Of a DNA stretch of 64,000 nucleotides, positions 20,117-28,190 are shown in pieces. The DNA is from Salinibacterium sp. G-O1 (GTDB lineage Bacteria > Actinomycetota > Actinomycetes > Actinomycetales > Microbacteriaceae). The notes below the pieces were generated by a model that was not told the DNA's origin, made no database searches, and saw only the letters and a program-made list of their open reading frames with translations. Location: positions 1,116,001 to 1,180,000 of the forward strand of contig NZ_JASISV010000001.1 of NCBI RefSeq assembly GCF_030063305.1, given 5' to 3'. A program made the position numbers and the translations under genes. Numbering within the stretch: position 1 is the first letter of the stretch; each line of letters opens with the position of its first letter.

Positions 20117-20854
20117 GTGCTGCTTCTTCTCCCACCATCTGAGACCAAGCGTGATGGTGGGCTGGATTCCACGGCGCTCGACCTCGGCGCGCTCAGTTTC
20201 GCGGCACTGACTTCCCAGCGGGTTCCCGTCGTCGCCGGGCTTCGCCGACTGTCGCGCTCCGTCGGCGGATCCATGACCGCGCTGTCGCTCGGCCCCACCC
20301 AGCGGTTCGAGATCGACCGCAACCGCGCCGTCGCCACCTCGCCGGTCATGCCGGCCGTGGAGCGCTACACCGGGGTGTTGTACGACGCCCTTGACGTTGC
20401 ATCCCTGAGCGAGCCGGCGCGGGCGTTTGCGGGCGAACACCTGGTCATCCACTCTGCGTTGCTGGGTCTTGTGCGCGGCAGCGATCCGATCCCGGCGTAC
20501 CGGCTGTCGCATGATTCCCGTCTGCCGGGACTGTCGCTGCGCCGGCATTGGCGCGAGGCGGTCACGGCTGTGCTTGCTGCCGAAGACGGGCTCGTTCTCG
20601 ACCTGCGCTCCGATTCCTACATCGCCCTCGGGCCCACACCGTCGTCAGCCGTGCCGATTCGTGTCGTCTCGGAGGATGCCCGCGGCCGCCGCGTGGCGCT
20701 CAGTCACTTCAACAAGGCGGGCAAGGGGCGGTTCGCTCGTGCCGTCGTCGAGGCCGGTGTCGTTCATCCCGATCTCGACTCGCTGCTGGAGTGGGCCGCG
20801 ACCCGGCAGATCCGGCTCGACCCCACCGAGACCGGCCTCGACCTCGTAGTGTGA
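20117..20854 (+). CDS. yaaA: YaaA family peroxide-stress protein (DUF328)
   Basis: A 245-residue member of the UPF0246/DUF328 family. In E. coli YaaA lowers free iron and DNA damage during peroxide stress, and the fold binds DNA. Visible signature: N-terminal LLLLPPSETKRDGG, TGVLYDALD and SHFNKAGKGRFAR. The GTG start directly follows the TAG of the upstream kinase-like gene. Confidence 0.9.
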   Translation: MLLLLPPSETKRDGGLDSTALDLGALSFAALTSQRVPVVAGLRRLSRSVGGSMTALSLGPTQRFEIDRNRAVATSPVMPAVERYTGVLYDALDVASLSEPARAFAGEHLVIHSALLGLVRGSDPIPAYRLSHDSRLPGLSLRRHWREAVTAVLAAEDGLVLDLRSDSYIALGPTPSSAVPIRVVSEDARGRRVALSHFNKAGKGRFARAVVEAGVVHPDLDSLLEWAATRQIRLDPTETGLDLVV

Positions 20855-20859
20855 CCGAA

Positions 20860-20875
20860 CCGGTCGTGTGACCGG
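20860..20875. terminator. hairpin between convergent yaaA and tag
   Basis: CCGGTC / GACCGG form a perfect 6-bp stem around GTGT in the 21-base gap between two convergent genes. No T-run on either side, so it would be a weak or factor-assisted bidirectional terminator. Confidence 0.4.
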
Positions 20876-21493
20876 CTAGGCGGCGCGCCAGCAGCCCGTG
20901 ACGTGGTCGTCGACCATTCCCGACGACTGCATGAGCGCATACATCGTCGTGGGCCCAACAAACTTGAACCCGCGCCGCTGCAGCTCGGTGCTCATCGCTG
21001 TCGATTCCGGGGTGATCGCCGGGATCTCCGCCATCGAGGTGGGCCTGGCTTCGCGTGCTGGCGGCGCGAAACTCCACATCAGCTCGTCCAACGCGCCGGG
21101 AGCGGCTGTGCTGAGTTCGTGGGCGAGCCGTGCGTTGCCGATGGTGGCGAGCACTTTCGCCCGGTTTCGGATGATCCGTTCATCGCCCATGAGGCGCTCG
21201 ATGTCCTCATCGCCGTAGCTGGCAACGAGTTGGGGATCGAAGCCGTCGAAGGCAGCGCGGAAGCCGGGTCGCCGCCGCAGGATCGTGATCCACGAAAGGC
21301 CGGCCTGGAACGCTTCGAGGCTCAACTTCTCGAAGAGAGCCTGGTCGCCGTGAAGCTGGTGACCCCACTCCTCATCGTGATAGCGCTGGTACTCGGGGTC
21401 GGAGCCGACCCAGCGGCAACGGGATACCCCGTCAGCGCCGGTGAGCACGCTGTGAGTCGTCTCCCGGTCTGCATCCTGCTGGGTATCGGCCAT
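20876..21493 (-). CDS. tag: DNA-3-methyladenine glycosylase I
   Basis: Excises 3-methyladenine from alkylated DNA. The 205-residue protein has the Tag signature: CRWVGSDPEYQRYHDEEWG, LEAFQAGLSWITIL and, at the C-terminus, FVGPTTMYALMQSSGMVDDH followed by VTGCW. The N-terminal Cys and His and the C-terminal His and Cys are the zinc ligands of the family. Its ATG shares one base with the ogt stop (TGATG), so both repair enzymes are made from one transcript. Confidence 0.95.
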   Translation of the reverse strand: MADTQQDADRETTHSVLTGADGVSRCRWVGSDPEYQRYHDEEWGHQLHGDQALFEKLSLEAFQAGLSWITILRRRPGFRAAFDGFDPQLVASYGDEDIERLMGDERIIRNRAKVLATIGNARLAHELSTAAPGALDELMWSFAPPAREARPTSMAEIPAITPESTAMSTELQRRGFKFVGPTTMYALMQSSGMVDDHVTGCWRAA

Positions 21494-21990
21494 CAGCGGT
21501 GCGCGATGCCTTCATGATCGAGCAGCCATGCTTTGGTGGCGATTCCCTCGCCAGCGCTGAAACCGGTGATGCGGCCGTTCGCCGCGAGCACCCGGTGGCA
21601 CGGCACGATGATGGGGACGGGATTGGCGCCGACCGCACCACCGACCGCCCTGCCGGCACCAGCCCGGCCAGTGGCGCTGCCGAGGAAGCCGTACGAGACG
21701 ACGGCGCCGAAGGGGAGCCGGGCAAGCTCCGCCCAGATCGTCTTCTGGAATTCCGTGCCGGCGACCGCCACGGGCACATCGAAATCGGTGCGCGTGCCCG
21801 AGAAGTATTCGGCCAGCTGGCTAACGGCGGTGTCCAGCACGGGAGCTGTCTTCTCGGGGAGGTCGTCACACGGCAGCGAACCTTCATTCTCGATGGCGAG
21901 CGACGTGATCGACGTCCCGTCGCTCTGAAGCTCGATCCGGCCGAGTGGAGAATCGGTGCGGCGAATAAATGCGGGAGCTGCTGTGGTCAT
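21493..21990 (-). CDS. ogt: methylated-DNA-[protein]-cysteine S-methyltransferase
   Basis: Suicide enzyme that takes the methyl group from O6-methylguanine. Active-site PCHRV with Cys131; the helix-turn-helix region FQKTIWAELARLPFG and the C-terminal ATKAWLLDHE are typical. The protein has 165 residues from ATG 21990. A longer open frame to 22341 encodes no family sequence and overlaps the divergent aldo/keto reductase gene. First gene of the ogt-tag operon. Confidence 0.95.
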   Translation of the reverse strand: MTTAAPAFIRRTDSPLGRIELQSDGTSITSLAIENEGSLPCDDLPEKTAPVLDTAVSQLAEYFSGTRTDFDVPVAVAGTEFQKTIWAELARLPFGAVVSYGFLGSATGRAGAGRAVGGAVGANPVPIIVPCHRVLAANGRITGFSAGEGIATKAWLLDHEGIAHR

Positions 21991-21996
21991 GACACG

Positions 21997-22002
21997 ACTG
22001 TA
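21997..22002 (-). promoter_or_regulatory. -10 box of a probably leaderless ogt promoter
   Basis: On the minus strand TACAGT ends six bases before the ogt ATG, and no ribosome binding site fits between. Confidence 0.45.
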
Positions 22003-22084
22003 GCTGTGACATCCTGTGCCCTTCTGGCGCATTTCAGACATCGGTGTGGAACCGCTGATGCTGGGGACGGTGGAGGATAGGAGG

Positions 22085-23032
22085 ATGGCTGCTATCGAAT
22101 TTCGCGCACTGGGTCTCAACGGCCCCCAGGTCTCGACCATCGGGTTGGGCTGCAACAACTTTGGCCGGACAGGCACTGCCACCGAGGGCCAGAAGGGCAC
22201 CGATGCCCTCATCTCCGAGGCGGTCGAACTGGGGGTGACCCTGCTCGATACGGCGGACATGTACGGCGGAGCGCCGGGTGTGAGTGAGACGCTCATGGGT
22301 GTGGCGCTCAAGGGCAAACGCGACAGCGTGTTCCTCGCCACGAAGTTCGGTCACGACAGCTTTGACATGGGAATCGCGCCGGGGGAGCGGAAGGGGTCGC
22401 GTGCCTACATCCGGGAGGCGCTTGACGGCTCGCTCAGGCGCCTTCAGACGGATCGGGTGGATCTTTACCAGATGCACACGCCAGACCCGCATACGCCGAT
22501 CGAGGAGACCATCGCCGCTCTCGACGAACTCGTGGACGAAGGCAGGGTCATCCACTACGGTCATTCGAACTTCACGGCGAACCAGATCGATGCCGCGGCC
22601 AGCGCCGGTGGCAGGTTCGTTTCAGCGCAGAACGAATACAGTCTCCTGGCCAGGGGCATCGAGGATGACGTGCTGCCGGCCATCAATCGCCATGACCTCG
22701 GCCTCCTGCCGTACTTTCCGCTTCAGAACGGTTTGCTCACCGGCAAGTTCACCCGCACCGAGCGGCCTGCCGATTCGCGGATCATGCGCCAGCGTCCGCA
22801 CATAGCCGATAACGCGCCATGGGATGCCCTCGAGGCGTACGACGCATTCTGCGTGGCGACCGGGATCTCGATGCTCGAAGCGACCTTTGGATGGCTGCTG
22901 GCGCAGCCGGGTCTATCGAGCGTGATTGCTGGGACAACCCGGCCCGAGCAGCTCAGGCAGAACGCGTCAGCTGCGACGGCGTGGGTGCCCTCAGCGGCAC
23001 AGGTCGCAGAGATTTCTGCAATTTTCGCCTGA
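22085..23032 (+). CDS. aldo/keto reductase
   Basis: NADPH-dependent reductase of the AKR superfamily, 315 residues, TIM-barrel. The catalytic tetrad positions are seen in LLDTADMYGG (Asp, Tyr), FLATKFG (Lys) and LYQMHTPDP (His). The C-terminal cofactor segment SSVIAGTTRPEQLRQNA is present. ATG 22085 is taken as the start since the protein begins with the usual first strand (FRALGLNGPQVSTIGLG). Substrate unknown. Confidence 0.93.
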   Translation: MAAIEFRALGLNGPQVSTIGLGCNNFGRTGTATEGQKGTDALISEAVELGVTLLDTADMYGGAPGVSETLMGVALKGKRDSVFLATKFGHDSFDMGIAPGERKGSRAYIREALDGSLRRLQTDRVDLYQMHTPDPHTPIEETIAALDELVDEGRVIHYGHSNFTANQIDAAASAGGRFVSAQNEYSLLARGIEDDVLPAINRHDLGLLPYFPLQNGLLTGKFTRTERPADSRIMRQRPHIADNAPWDALEAYDAFCVATGISMLEATFGWLLAQPGLSSVIAGTTRPEQLRQNASAATAWVPSAAQVAEISAIFA

Positions 23033-23038
23033 CCGACG

Positions 23039-24088
23039 CTACAAGTCGCCGTTTGAGCGTGGCTGAATGTTGATGCTCTCGTTGAGCTCGGTGACCTCGG
23101 CGTTGAGAGCGTCGAGTTGCGCGACGAGGTCGTCGTACTGGGTGACCCTGTCGGCGATGGACGTGTAGAGAGCGTCGAGCTCCGCCTGTCGCGTCACCAG
23201 CGCATCCCGTTCGGCGTCGAACTGTTTTTGGGTGAAATGCCCGCCCTCATCGGCCAGCGTGTTGAAGGTGGTGATGTCGGAATTGAGCGTGTCATAGCCG
23301 GTGTTGTACGACGTGTAGTCGCCGTCGATGCTTGTCTTCAGCGCGGTGATCTGGTCGAGGATGTCAGCGATCGCGGCCTGACGTTCGGTGAAGACGGCGT
23401 CAGAGGTGATGTGCAGTTGCACGACGGCTTCGCGGTGGGAAAAGAACGTCGCGTAATACTTCTCGAGCTCGGGGCTGATGTCAGAGAACTCCGTGCCGAC
23501 GATGGAATGCAACTCGTTCACTCGTTCGCCCGGCTCTGCCGTGGCGTAGTACTCCATGGTCGTCGCAAATGCTGCGTTGTCGGCTCGCTTGGTAGCTTCG
23601 GCTTCGAGCAGCGGGGTGATTACCTCCCGGTCGGCATCCGACATCCGGTCCCAGGCAGCGTGCAGCATCTCGTGGGCGGCGACAACCTCCTCGATTCCGT
23701 CGAGTCGGTCGTCCGTCACATCGAACAGGAAGATCTTTCGGTCGCCGTGTACGTAGCATCCGAGGATGCCGACGTCCTCCAGGTGGCTCGCACAGTGCCG
23801 GTCGAATGATGATGTCGATTCGATGGAGGGGCGGCTCGCATAAAACAGGAACCGTCCCTCGTCCGTCATCGTCACGCGATCGGCATATGCGGCGAGGGTC
23901 GCCGTCGGTTCGAATTGCCAGACAGTGAATTGGTCGCTCACCCGCTGCTGGTGAGTCAGCACCCAGACCCCGGCCGCACCGAGCGCGATGACCAGAATTG
24001 CGCCAAGCGCGGCCGCGATGATTCGTCCGAAACCGGGTCGAGCCCGCACCAGCTGCTCAGGCAGGGGGGCGGGCTCGATGAATGTCAC
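23039..24088 (-). CDS. membrane-anchored protein with HExxH motif and coiled coil
   Basis: A 349-residue protein I cannot name. One membrane helix (about 22-44) follows a short positive N-terminus, so most of it is outside the cell. HEMLH at residues 139-143 (AAHEMLHAAWDRM) is a zinc-metallopeptidase signature, preceded by a domain with Cys100 and Cys111 that could pair. The C-terminal 120 residues are Asp/Glu/Leu/Thr-rich helices with coiled-coil character. Start is GTG 24088. No partner gene is linked; it is convergent with the aldo/keto reductase. Confidence 0.85.
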   Translation of the reverse strand: MTFIEPAPLPEQLVRARPGFGRIIAAALGAILVIALGAAGVWVLTHQQRVSDQFTVWQFEPTATLAAYADRVTMTDEGRFLFYASRPSIESTSSFDRHCASHLEDVGILGCYVHGDRKIFLFDVTDDRLDGIEEVVAAHEMLHAAWDRMSDADREVITPLLEAEATKRADNAAFATTMEYYATAEPGERVNELHSIVGTEFSDISPELEKYYATFFSHREAVVQLHITSDAVFTERQAAIADILDQITALKTSIDGDYTSYNTGYDTLNSDITTFNTLADEGGHFTQKQFDAERDALVTRQAELDALYTSIADRVTQYDDLVAQLDALNAEVTELNESINIQPRSNGDL

Positions 24089-24095
24089 GGCAGAG

Positions 24096-24101
24096 ACTCT
24101 A
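24096..24101 (-). promoter_or_regulatory. -10 box upstream of the HExxH gene
   Basis: TAGAGT on the minus strand ends seven bases before the GTG start at 24088, again a leaderless arrangement. Confidence 0.45.
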
Positions 24102-24124
24102 TCCCGAGCGTTGCCGAATGAGGA

Positions 24125-24682
24125 CTACGGCTGCAGCACTACCTGCAATTCAAGGCCGATTGTGACATTGTCGCCGAGGGTGAGGCCGCCCGCCTCCGTG
24201 GCGGCATTCCAGCTGACGCCGTAGTCGTGGCGGTTGATCACGGTCGACGCGGTCGCGCCGGCCTTCGTCTGGCCGTAGCCGTCGGTGACGATTCCCCCGA
24301 ATTCGCCCTTCAAAACCTCTGACTTCGTGACACCGCGAAGGGTGAGATCGCCGGTGATGGTGAATTCGTCGCCGGAGGTCTCGATTGACGTCGAGGTGAA
24401 GGTCATGGTCGGGAACTCGTCTGCCAGGAAGAAGTCGCTCGTGCGCAGGTGGGCGTCGCGGTCTTTCTGGTTGGTGTCGACAGAAGCGATTTCGACGGTT
24501 GCGTCGATCGTGGTGTCTGCGGGGTTCTCAGCGGTCACGATGGTCGCGTCGAAGGTCTTGAACGAGCCGCGCACCTTGCTGATCATGAGGTGCTTCACCG
24601 AGAAGGAGATCTCGGAGTGGGTCGGATCGAGCTTCCAGGTTCCCGCGATGTAACCGGGGTGAATGTCAGTTGAAGTAGTCAT
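24125..24682 (-). CDS. YceI family lipocalin-like protein
   Basis: A 185-residue YceI-fold protein; the fold binds polyisoprenoid-like lipids in an eight-stranded barrel. Signature segments: GTWKLDPTHSEISFSVKHLM, FPTMTFTSTSI, GDLTLRGVTKSEVL and the C-terminal LGDNVTIGLELQ. No signal peptide, so the protein is cytoplasmic as in most actinobacterial homologues. I start at ATG 24682; an upstream ATG would lie inside the likely operator. Confidence 0.92.
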   Translation of the reverse strand: MTTSTDIHPGYIAGTWKLDPTHSEISFSVKHLMISKVRGSFKTFDATIVTAENPADTTIDATVEIASVDTNQKDRDAHLRTSDFFLADEFPTMTFTSTSIETSGDEFTITGDLTLRGVTKSEVLKGEFGGIVTDGYGQTKAGATASTVINRHDYGVSWNAATEAGGLTLGDNVTIGLELQVVLQP

Positions 24683-24701
24683 AACTTCATGCAAGCGCAT
24701 A

Positions 24702-24713
24702 TATCTCGAGATA
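24702..24713 (-). promoter_or_regulatory. candidate operator of yceI
   Basis: TATCTCGAGATA is a perfect 12-bp palindrome 19 bases upstream of the yceI ATG. On the minus strand it sits at the -10 region following an ATGACA (-35-like, 17-base spacer). It resembles operators of dimeric winged-helix (for example MarR-type) repressors. No regulator gene is adjacent. Confidence 0.4.
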
Positions 24714-24780
24714 ATTCCCAAAATCCATGACGTGTCATATTTTTTTTGGGATGCTGCAACGACAGCCCCTCAGTGCCGCA

Positions 24781-26139
24781 TCAGTGTCCCGTCAGCGGAC
24801 CCATCAGCTTTGCGGCGACTGATGCCCGGCCCGTCACGCGCTCCTCGGCGTCGGCCACGGTCATGGCGAGCAGGCCGGCGTTGGCGCCCAGGAACCGCAG
24901 GGGTTCGGGCTCCCACGACGGCGACCGATGGTTGACCCACGGAAGCTTCGTGAGAGCAGATTCCGTCGCGGTCATCAGGTCGGCCAGAGTGCGTCCGGCG
25001 AGGTTCGTGGTGCTCAGGCCGTCACCGACGTAACCACCTGCCCAGGCGACACCCCGCGCCGCGTCGTAGCTGGCAGTCGCGTGCCAGTCCCTCGCGACCC
25101 CGAGTGGGCCACCCCAGCGATGAGTGACCGGCACGTCGCCGATGACGGGGAACATTTCACCGAGCGTCCGGCGCAGGTGGTCGAAGACGGCGGGCGCACG
25201 GTCGTACTGGGGGCGGATTGCGCTGCCCCAGTGGTACCTGGCTCCGCGTCCACCGAAGGCGAAACGGTTGTCTGCCGTGCGCTGTCCGTAGACGAGAAGG
25301 TGCCTGAAGTCGGTGAAGGTCTGCCCGTGCTCGATGCCGATCTCGCGCCAGGTGGCATCCGGCAGCGGCTCGGTGGCGATCATGAGTGAGTACAGGGGCA
25401 GGACGCTGCGACGGGTGGCCGGCAGGGTGGCACCGTAGCCTTCGGTCGCGACAACCAGTTTGTCCGAGCGCACCGTGCCGTGGGTCGTGGTGACGGTGTG
25501 GGCGGCATAGTCGAGCACTTCGGTGCTCTCATAGATTCTCACTCCGCGAGTTTCGAGCGCCCGGGCGAGCCCTCGCACAAGTTTGCCCGGATGCAGCCTG
25601 GCGCAGGCAGGGTCGAAAGTGGCGCCGAGCGCCCCCGCCGCCTTCACCTTCTGCTGTCCCCACAATTCGATGCTGTCCACGCCGAAACTGCGAGCCTCCG
25701 CCACCTCGGCCCTGGCGGCAGCAAGCTGCACCTTTGACCGCGCAAACGACACCGTGCCGCCCCTCACGAAGTCGATATCCAGCCCAATGGATGCCGCGAC
25801 CCGTCCAACCTCGTCCACGGAGCCGATCATCGCCCGCCGCATCGCCAGGGCCGCATCCCGGCCGTGAGCGCGCTCGAGTGATGCGGTGGAGCGTGGGAAC
25901 AGCGCGCTGCACCAGCCGCCGTTTCGGCCAGAGGCACCAAACCCGACGATGTCCTTCTCGATCACAGCAATCGACAGGGAGGGGTCTCGTTCGAGCAGGT
26001 ACCAGGCGGTCCACAGGCCGGTCAGCCCACCACCCACGATGGCAACGTCAACGTCAACGTCGCCACCGAGCGGTGGACGTGGGGTCAGGTCGTCCGGCAC
26101 GGTGTCGTGCCAGAAGCTCAGTCCGCGATAGTCGGTCAC
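24781..26139 (-). CDS. FAD-dependent amine oxidoreductase (DAO/PuuB-like)
   Basis: A 452-residue flavoprotein with the dinucleotide loop DVAIVGGGLTGLWTAWYLLE at about 30-50 and the second FAD segment GASGRNGGWCSALFP, typical of gamma-glutamylputrescine oxidase and related D-amino-acid-oxidase-fold enzymes. GGYVGDGLSTTNLAGRTLAD is the C-terminal FAD motif. It oxidises an amine to the aldehyde, here probably putrescine or a derivative, judged from the aminotransferase and aldehyde dehydrogenase next door. No gamma-glutamylputrescine synthetase gene is present in the window. Third gene of the minus-strand operon lrp - aminotransferase - oxidase. Confidence 0.88.
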   Translation of the reverse strand: MTDYRGLSFWHDTVPDDLTPRPPLGGDVDVDVAIVGGGLTGLWTAWYLLERDPSLSIAVIEKDIVGFGASGRNGGWCSALFPRSTASLERAHGRDAALAMRRAMIGSVDEVGRVAASIGLDIDFVRGGTVSFARSKVQLAAARAEVAEARSFGVDSIELWGQQKVKAAGALGATFDPACARLHPGKLVRGLARALETRGVRIYESTEVLDYAAHTVTTTHGTVRSDKLVVATEGYGATLPATRRSVLPLYSLMIATEPLPDATWREIGIEHGQTFTDFRHLLVYGQRTADNRFAFGGRGARYHWGSAIRPQYDRAPAVFDHLRRTLGEMFPVIGDVPVTHRWGGPLGVARDWHATASYDAARGVAWAGGYVGDGLSTTNLAGRTLADLMTATESALTKLPWVNHRSPSWEPEPLRFLGANAGLLAMTVADAEERVTGRASVAAKLMGPLTGH

Positions 26140-26152
26140 GCGAGACCGCGAC

Positions 26153-27577
26153 TCAGAGCCGCGACCACGCCTCCGTCAGCACGGAGCGCAGGATGGCCTC
26201 GATCTCGTCAAACTCGGCCGGCCCAATCGTGAGTGGTGGAGCCAACTGGATGACGGGGTCGCCTCGGTCGTCGGCGCGGCAGTACAGGCCGGCGTCGTAG
26301 AGAGCCTTCGACAGGAATCCGCGGAGCAGGCGCTCAGCCTCGTCGTCGTCGAAGGTCGTCTTGGTCGCCTTGTCTTTGACGAGCTCAATACCGAAGAAGT
26401 AACCGGCACCGCGCACGTTGCCCACGATCGGCAGGTCGAGCAGCTTCTCGAGGGTCTTCCTGAAGATCGGCGAGTTCTCGCGAACGTGCTCGTTGAGCTT
26501 CTCCTCCTCGAAGATGTCGAGGTTGGCAAGTGCCACGGCGGAGGAGACGGGATGACCGCCGAAGGTGTACCCGTGGTAAAACGCCGTGGTGCCGTGCTTG
26601 AACGGCTCATAGATGCGGTCGGAGATGATCGTCGCGCCGATGGGGGAGTACCCGCTGGTCATCCCCTTCGCGCAGGTGATCATGTCTGGCACATAGCCGT
26701 ACTCGTCGCACGCGAACATGTGTCCGATGCGGCCGAAGGCGCAGATCACCTCGTCGCTGACCAGCAGTACGTCGTACTGGTCACAGATCTCGCGAACACG
26801 CTGGAAGTAGCCGGGCGGGGGCGGGAAGCATCCGCCCGAGTTCTGAACAGGCTCGAGGAACACCGCGGCCACCGTCTCCGGCCCTTCGAAGAGGATCATC
26901 TCTTCGATGCGGTTGGCCGCCCACACGCCGAATTCCGCTTCAACGTCGGTGGCGGCGGCGGATGCAACGAAGCCCATCTCTTCCGCACGATAGAAGTTGG
27001 TGTTCGGCACGCGGAAGCCTCCGGGCACGATGGGTTCGAACATCTCTTTCATCGCCGGGATTCCGGTGATGGCCAGGGCGCCCTGCGGCGTGCCGTGATA
27101 GGCCACTGCCCGCGAGATCACCTTGTGCTTGGTCGGTCGACCCTGCAGCTTCCAGTAATACTTGGCGAGCTTGAACGCGGTTTCTACCGCCTCGCCGCCA
27201 CCCGTGGAGAAGAACACGCGGTTCAGGTCTCCTGGTGCGTAGTCGGCGAGGCGGTCGGCGAGCTCGATGGCATTCGGATGCGCGTACGACCAGATCGGGA
27301 AGAAGGCGAGCTCTTCGGCCTGCTTCGCAGCGACCTCGGCAAGGCGCTTGCGGCCGTGACCCGCGTTGACAACGAAGAGCCCACTCAGCCCATCGATGTA
27401 CTTCTTGCCCTTGGAGTCCCAGATGTGGTGGCCCTCACCCTTGGTGATGATGGGTACGCCGTGGCCATCCTCCAGAACCGACTGTCGGGAGAAGTGCATC
27501 CAGAGGTGGTCTTTTGCCTTCTGCTGGAGGTCGGCATCGTTCCAGGTTTGCGTTGCGGTGGTGTCTGCGATGGTCAT
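26153..27577 (-). CDS. class III aminotransferase, probably putrescine/diamine transaminase
   Basis: PLP-dependent omega-aminotransferase of 474 residues. The Schiff-base lysine is K304 in CAKGMTSGYSP; DEVICAFGRIG and STGGGEAVETAFKLAKYY are class III signatures. Most similar in overall pattern to putrescine-pyruvate and beta-alanine transaminases (SpuC type). With the divergent aminobutyraldehyde dehydrogenase it would convert putrescine to GABA. The substrate is inferred from neighbours. Five bases downstream of the regulator gene. Confidence 0.88.
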   Translation of the reverse strand: MTIADTTATQTWNDADLQQKAKDHLWMHFSRQSVLEDGHGVPIITKGEGHHIWDSKGKKYIDGLSGLFVVNAGHGRKRLAEVAAKQAEELAFFPIWSYAHPNAIELADRLADYAPGDLNRVFFSTGGGEAVETAFKLAKYYWKLQGRPTKHKVISRAVAYHGTPQGALAITGIPAMKEMFEPIVPGGFRVPNTNFYRAEEMGFVASAAATDVEAEFGVWAANRIEEMILFEGPETVAAVFLEPVQNSGGCFPPPPGYFQRVREICDQYDVLLVSDEVICAFGRIGHMFACDEYGYVPDMITCAKGMTSGYSPIGATIISDRIYEPFKHGTTAFYHGYTFGGHPVSSAVALANLDIFEEEKLNEHVRENSPIFRKTLEKLLDLPIVGNVRGAGYFFGIELVKDKATKTTFDDDEAERLLRGFLSKALYDAGLYCRADDRGDPVIQLAPPLTIGPAEFDEIEAILRSVLTEAWSRL

Positions 27578-27582
27578 TCTGT

Positions 27583-28065
27583 TTACCTTGTTCCCCAGTT
27601 ATAGAACTGTTTTTGTAGTTTGAGGTACACGAAAGTTTCGGTGGACTGCACGCCCTCTATGGAGCGGATCTGCTTGTTGAGCAGGTCGATCAGGTCGTCG
27701 TCGTTCTCGCACACGACCTCGGCGAGAATGTCGAAACTGCCCGCGGTCAGTACGACGTAGTCGACGGCGGCCATGGCGCTCAGCCTCTCTGACACGACTG
27801 TCGTGTCGCCGCTCACGCGTACGCCGATCATCGCCTGACGGTAGAAACCCAGTTGCATGGGGTCGGTGACAGCGACGACCTGCATGACGCCGGAATCGGT
27901 GAGCTTCTGAACGCGTTGGCGCACGGCGGCTTCGCTGAGCCCCACGGCTTTGCCTATTTCGGCGTAGGAGCGTCGGCCGTCTGCCTGCAATTGCTCGATG
28001 ATGCCCTTCGACACCTCGTCAAGCTGCAGCGGACGGGATCCGGGCTGGCGCGGTGAAGGAGTCAT
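27583..28065 (-). CDS. Lrp/AsnC family transcriptional regulator
   Basis: A 160-residue feast/famine regulator: N-terminal helix-turn-helix (GRRSYAEIGKAVGLSEAAVR, about 29-48) and C-terminal RAM ligand-binding domain with the alpha/beta pattern of the family (FDILAEVVCENDDDLIDLLN). It starts the minus-strand operon and faces the aldehyde dehydrogenase gene, so it probably controls the putrescine genes from the 125-base intergenic region. -10-like CAGAAT lies six bases before its ATG. Confidence 0.92.
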   Translation of the reverse strand: MTPSPRQPGSRPLQLDEVSKGIIEQLQADGRRSYAEIGKAVGLSEAAVRQRVQKLTDSGVMQVVAVTDPMQLGFYRQAMIGVRVSGDTTVVSERLSAMAAVDYVVLTAGSFDILAEVVCENDDDLIDLLNKQIRSIEGVQSTETFVYLKLQKQFYNWGTR

Positions 28066-28102
28066 GCATTGATTCTGCCAGTGGAAGGACGCCCTGACAA
28101 GC

Positions 28103-28113
28103 GATTCCGAATC
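28103..28113. promoter_or_regulatory. imperfect palindrome in the divergent lrp/aldehyde dehydrogenase region
   Basis: GATTCCGAATC, with only the centre base breaking the symmetry, sits mid-way between the two divergent starts. It is a candidate half of an Lrp-type binding site. No second clear copy was found. Confidence 0.25.
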
Positions 28114-28178
28114 AAGTTCCCGCCCAAATCAACGAAATCGGTAGTGAAACGGTCTAGATACTGCGCTAATCGCTTGGG

Positions 28179-28184
28179 TAAGTT
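28179..28184 (+). promoter_or_regulatory. -10 box of the aminobutyraldehyde dehydrogenase gene
   Basis: TAAGTT ends six bases before the ATG at 28191 and there is no ribosome binding site, so the mRNA is probably leaderless. Confidence 0.4.
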
Positions 28185-28190
28185 AGATGC

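Noticed and set aside
21991-22341. N-terminal extension of the ogt frame
   Set aside because: It overlaps the divergent aldo/keto reductase start and encodes nothing typical of methyltransferases; ATG 21990 gives the normal length.
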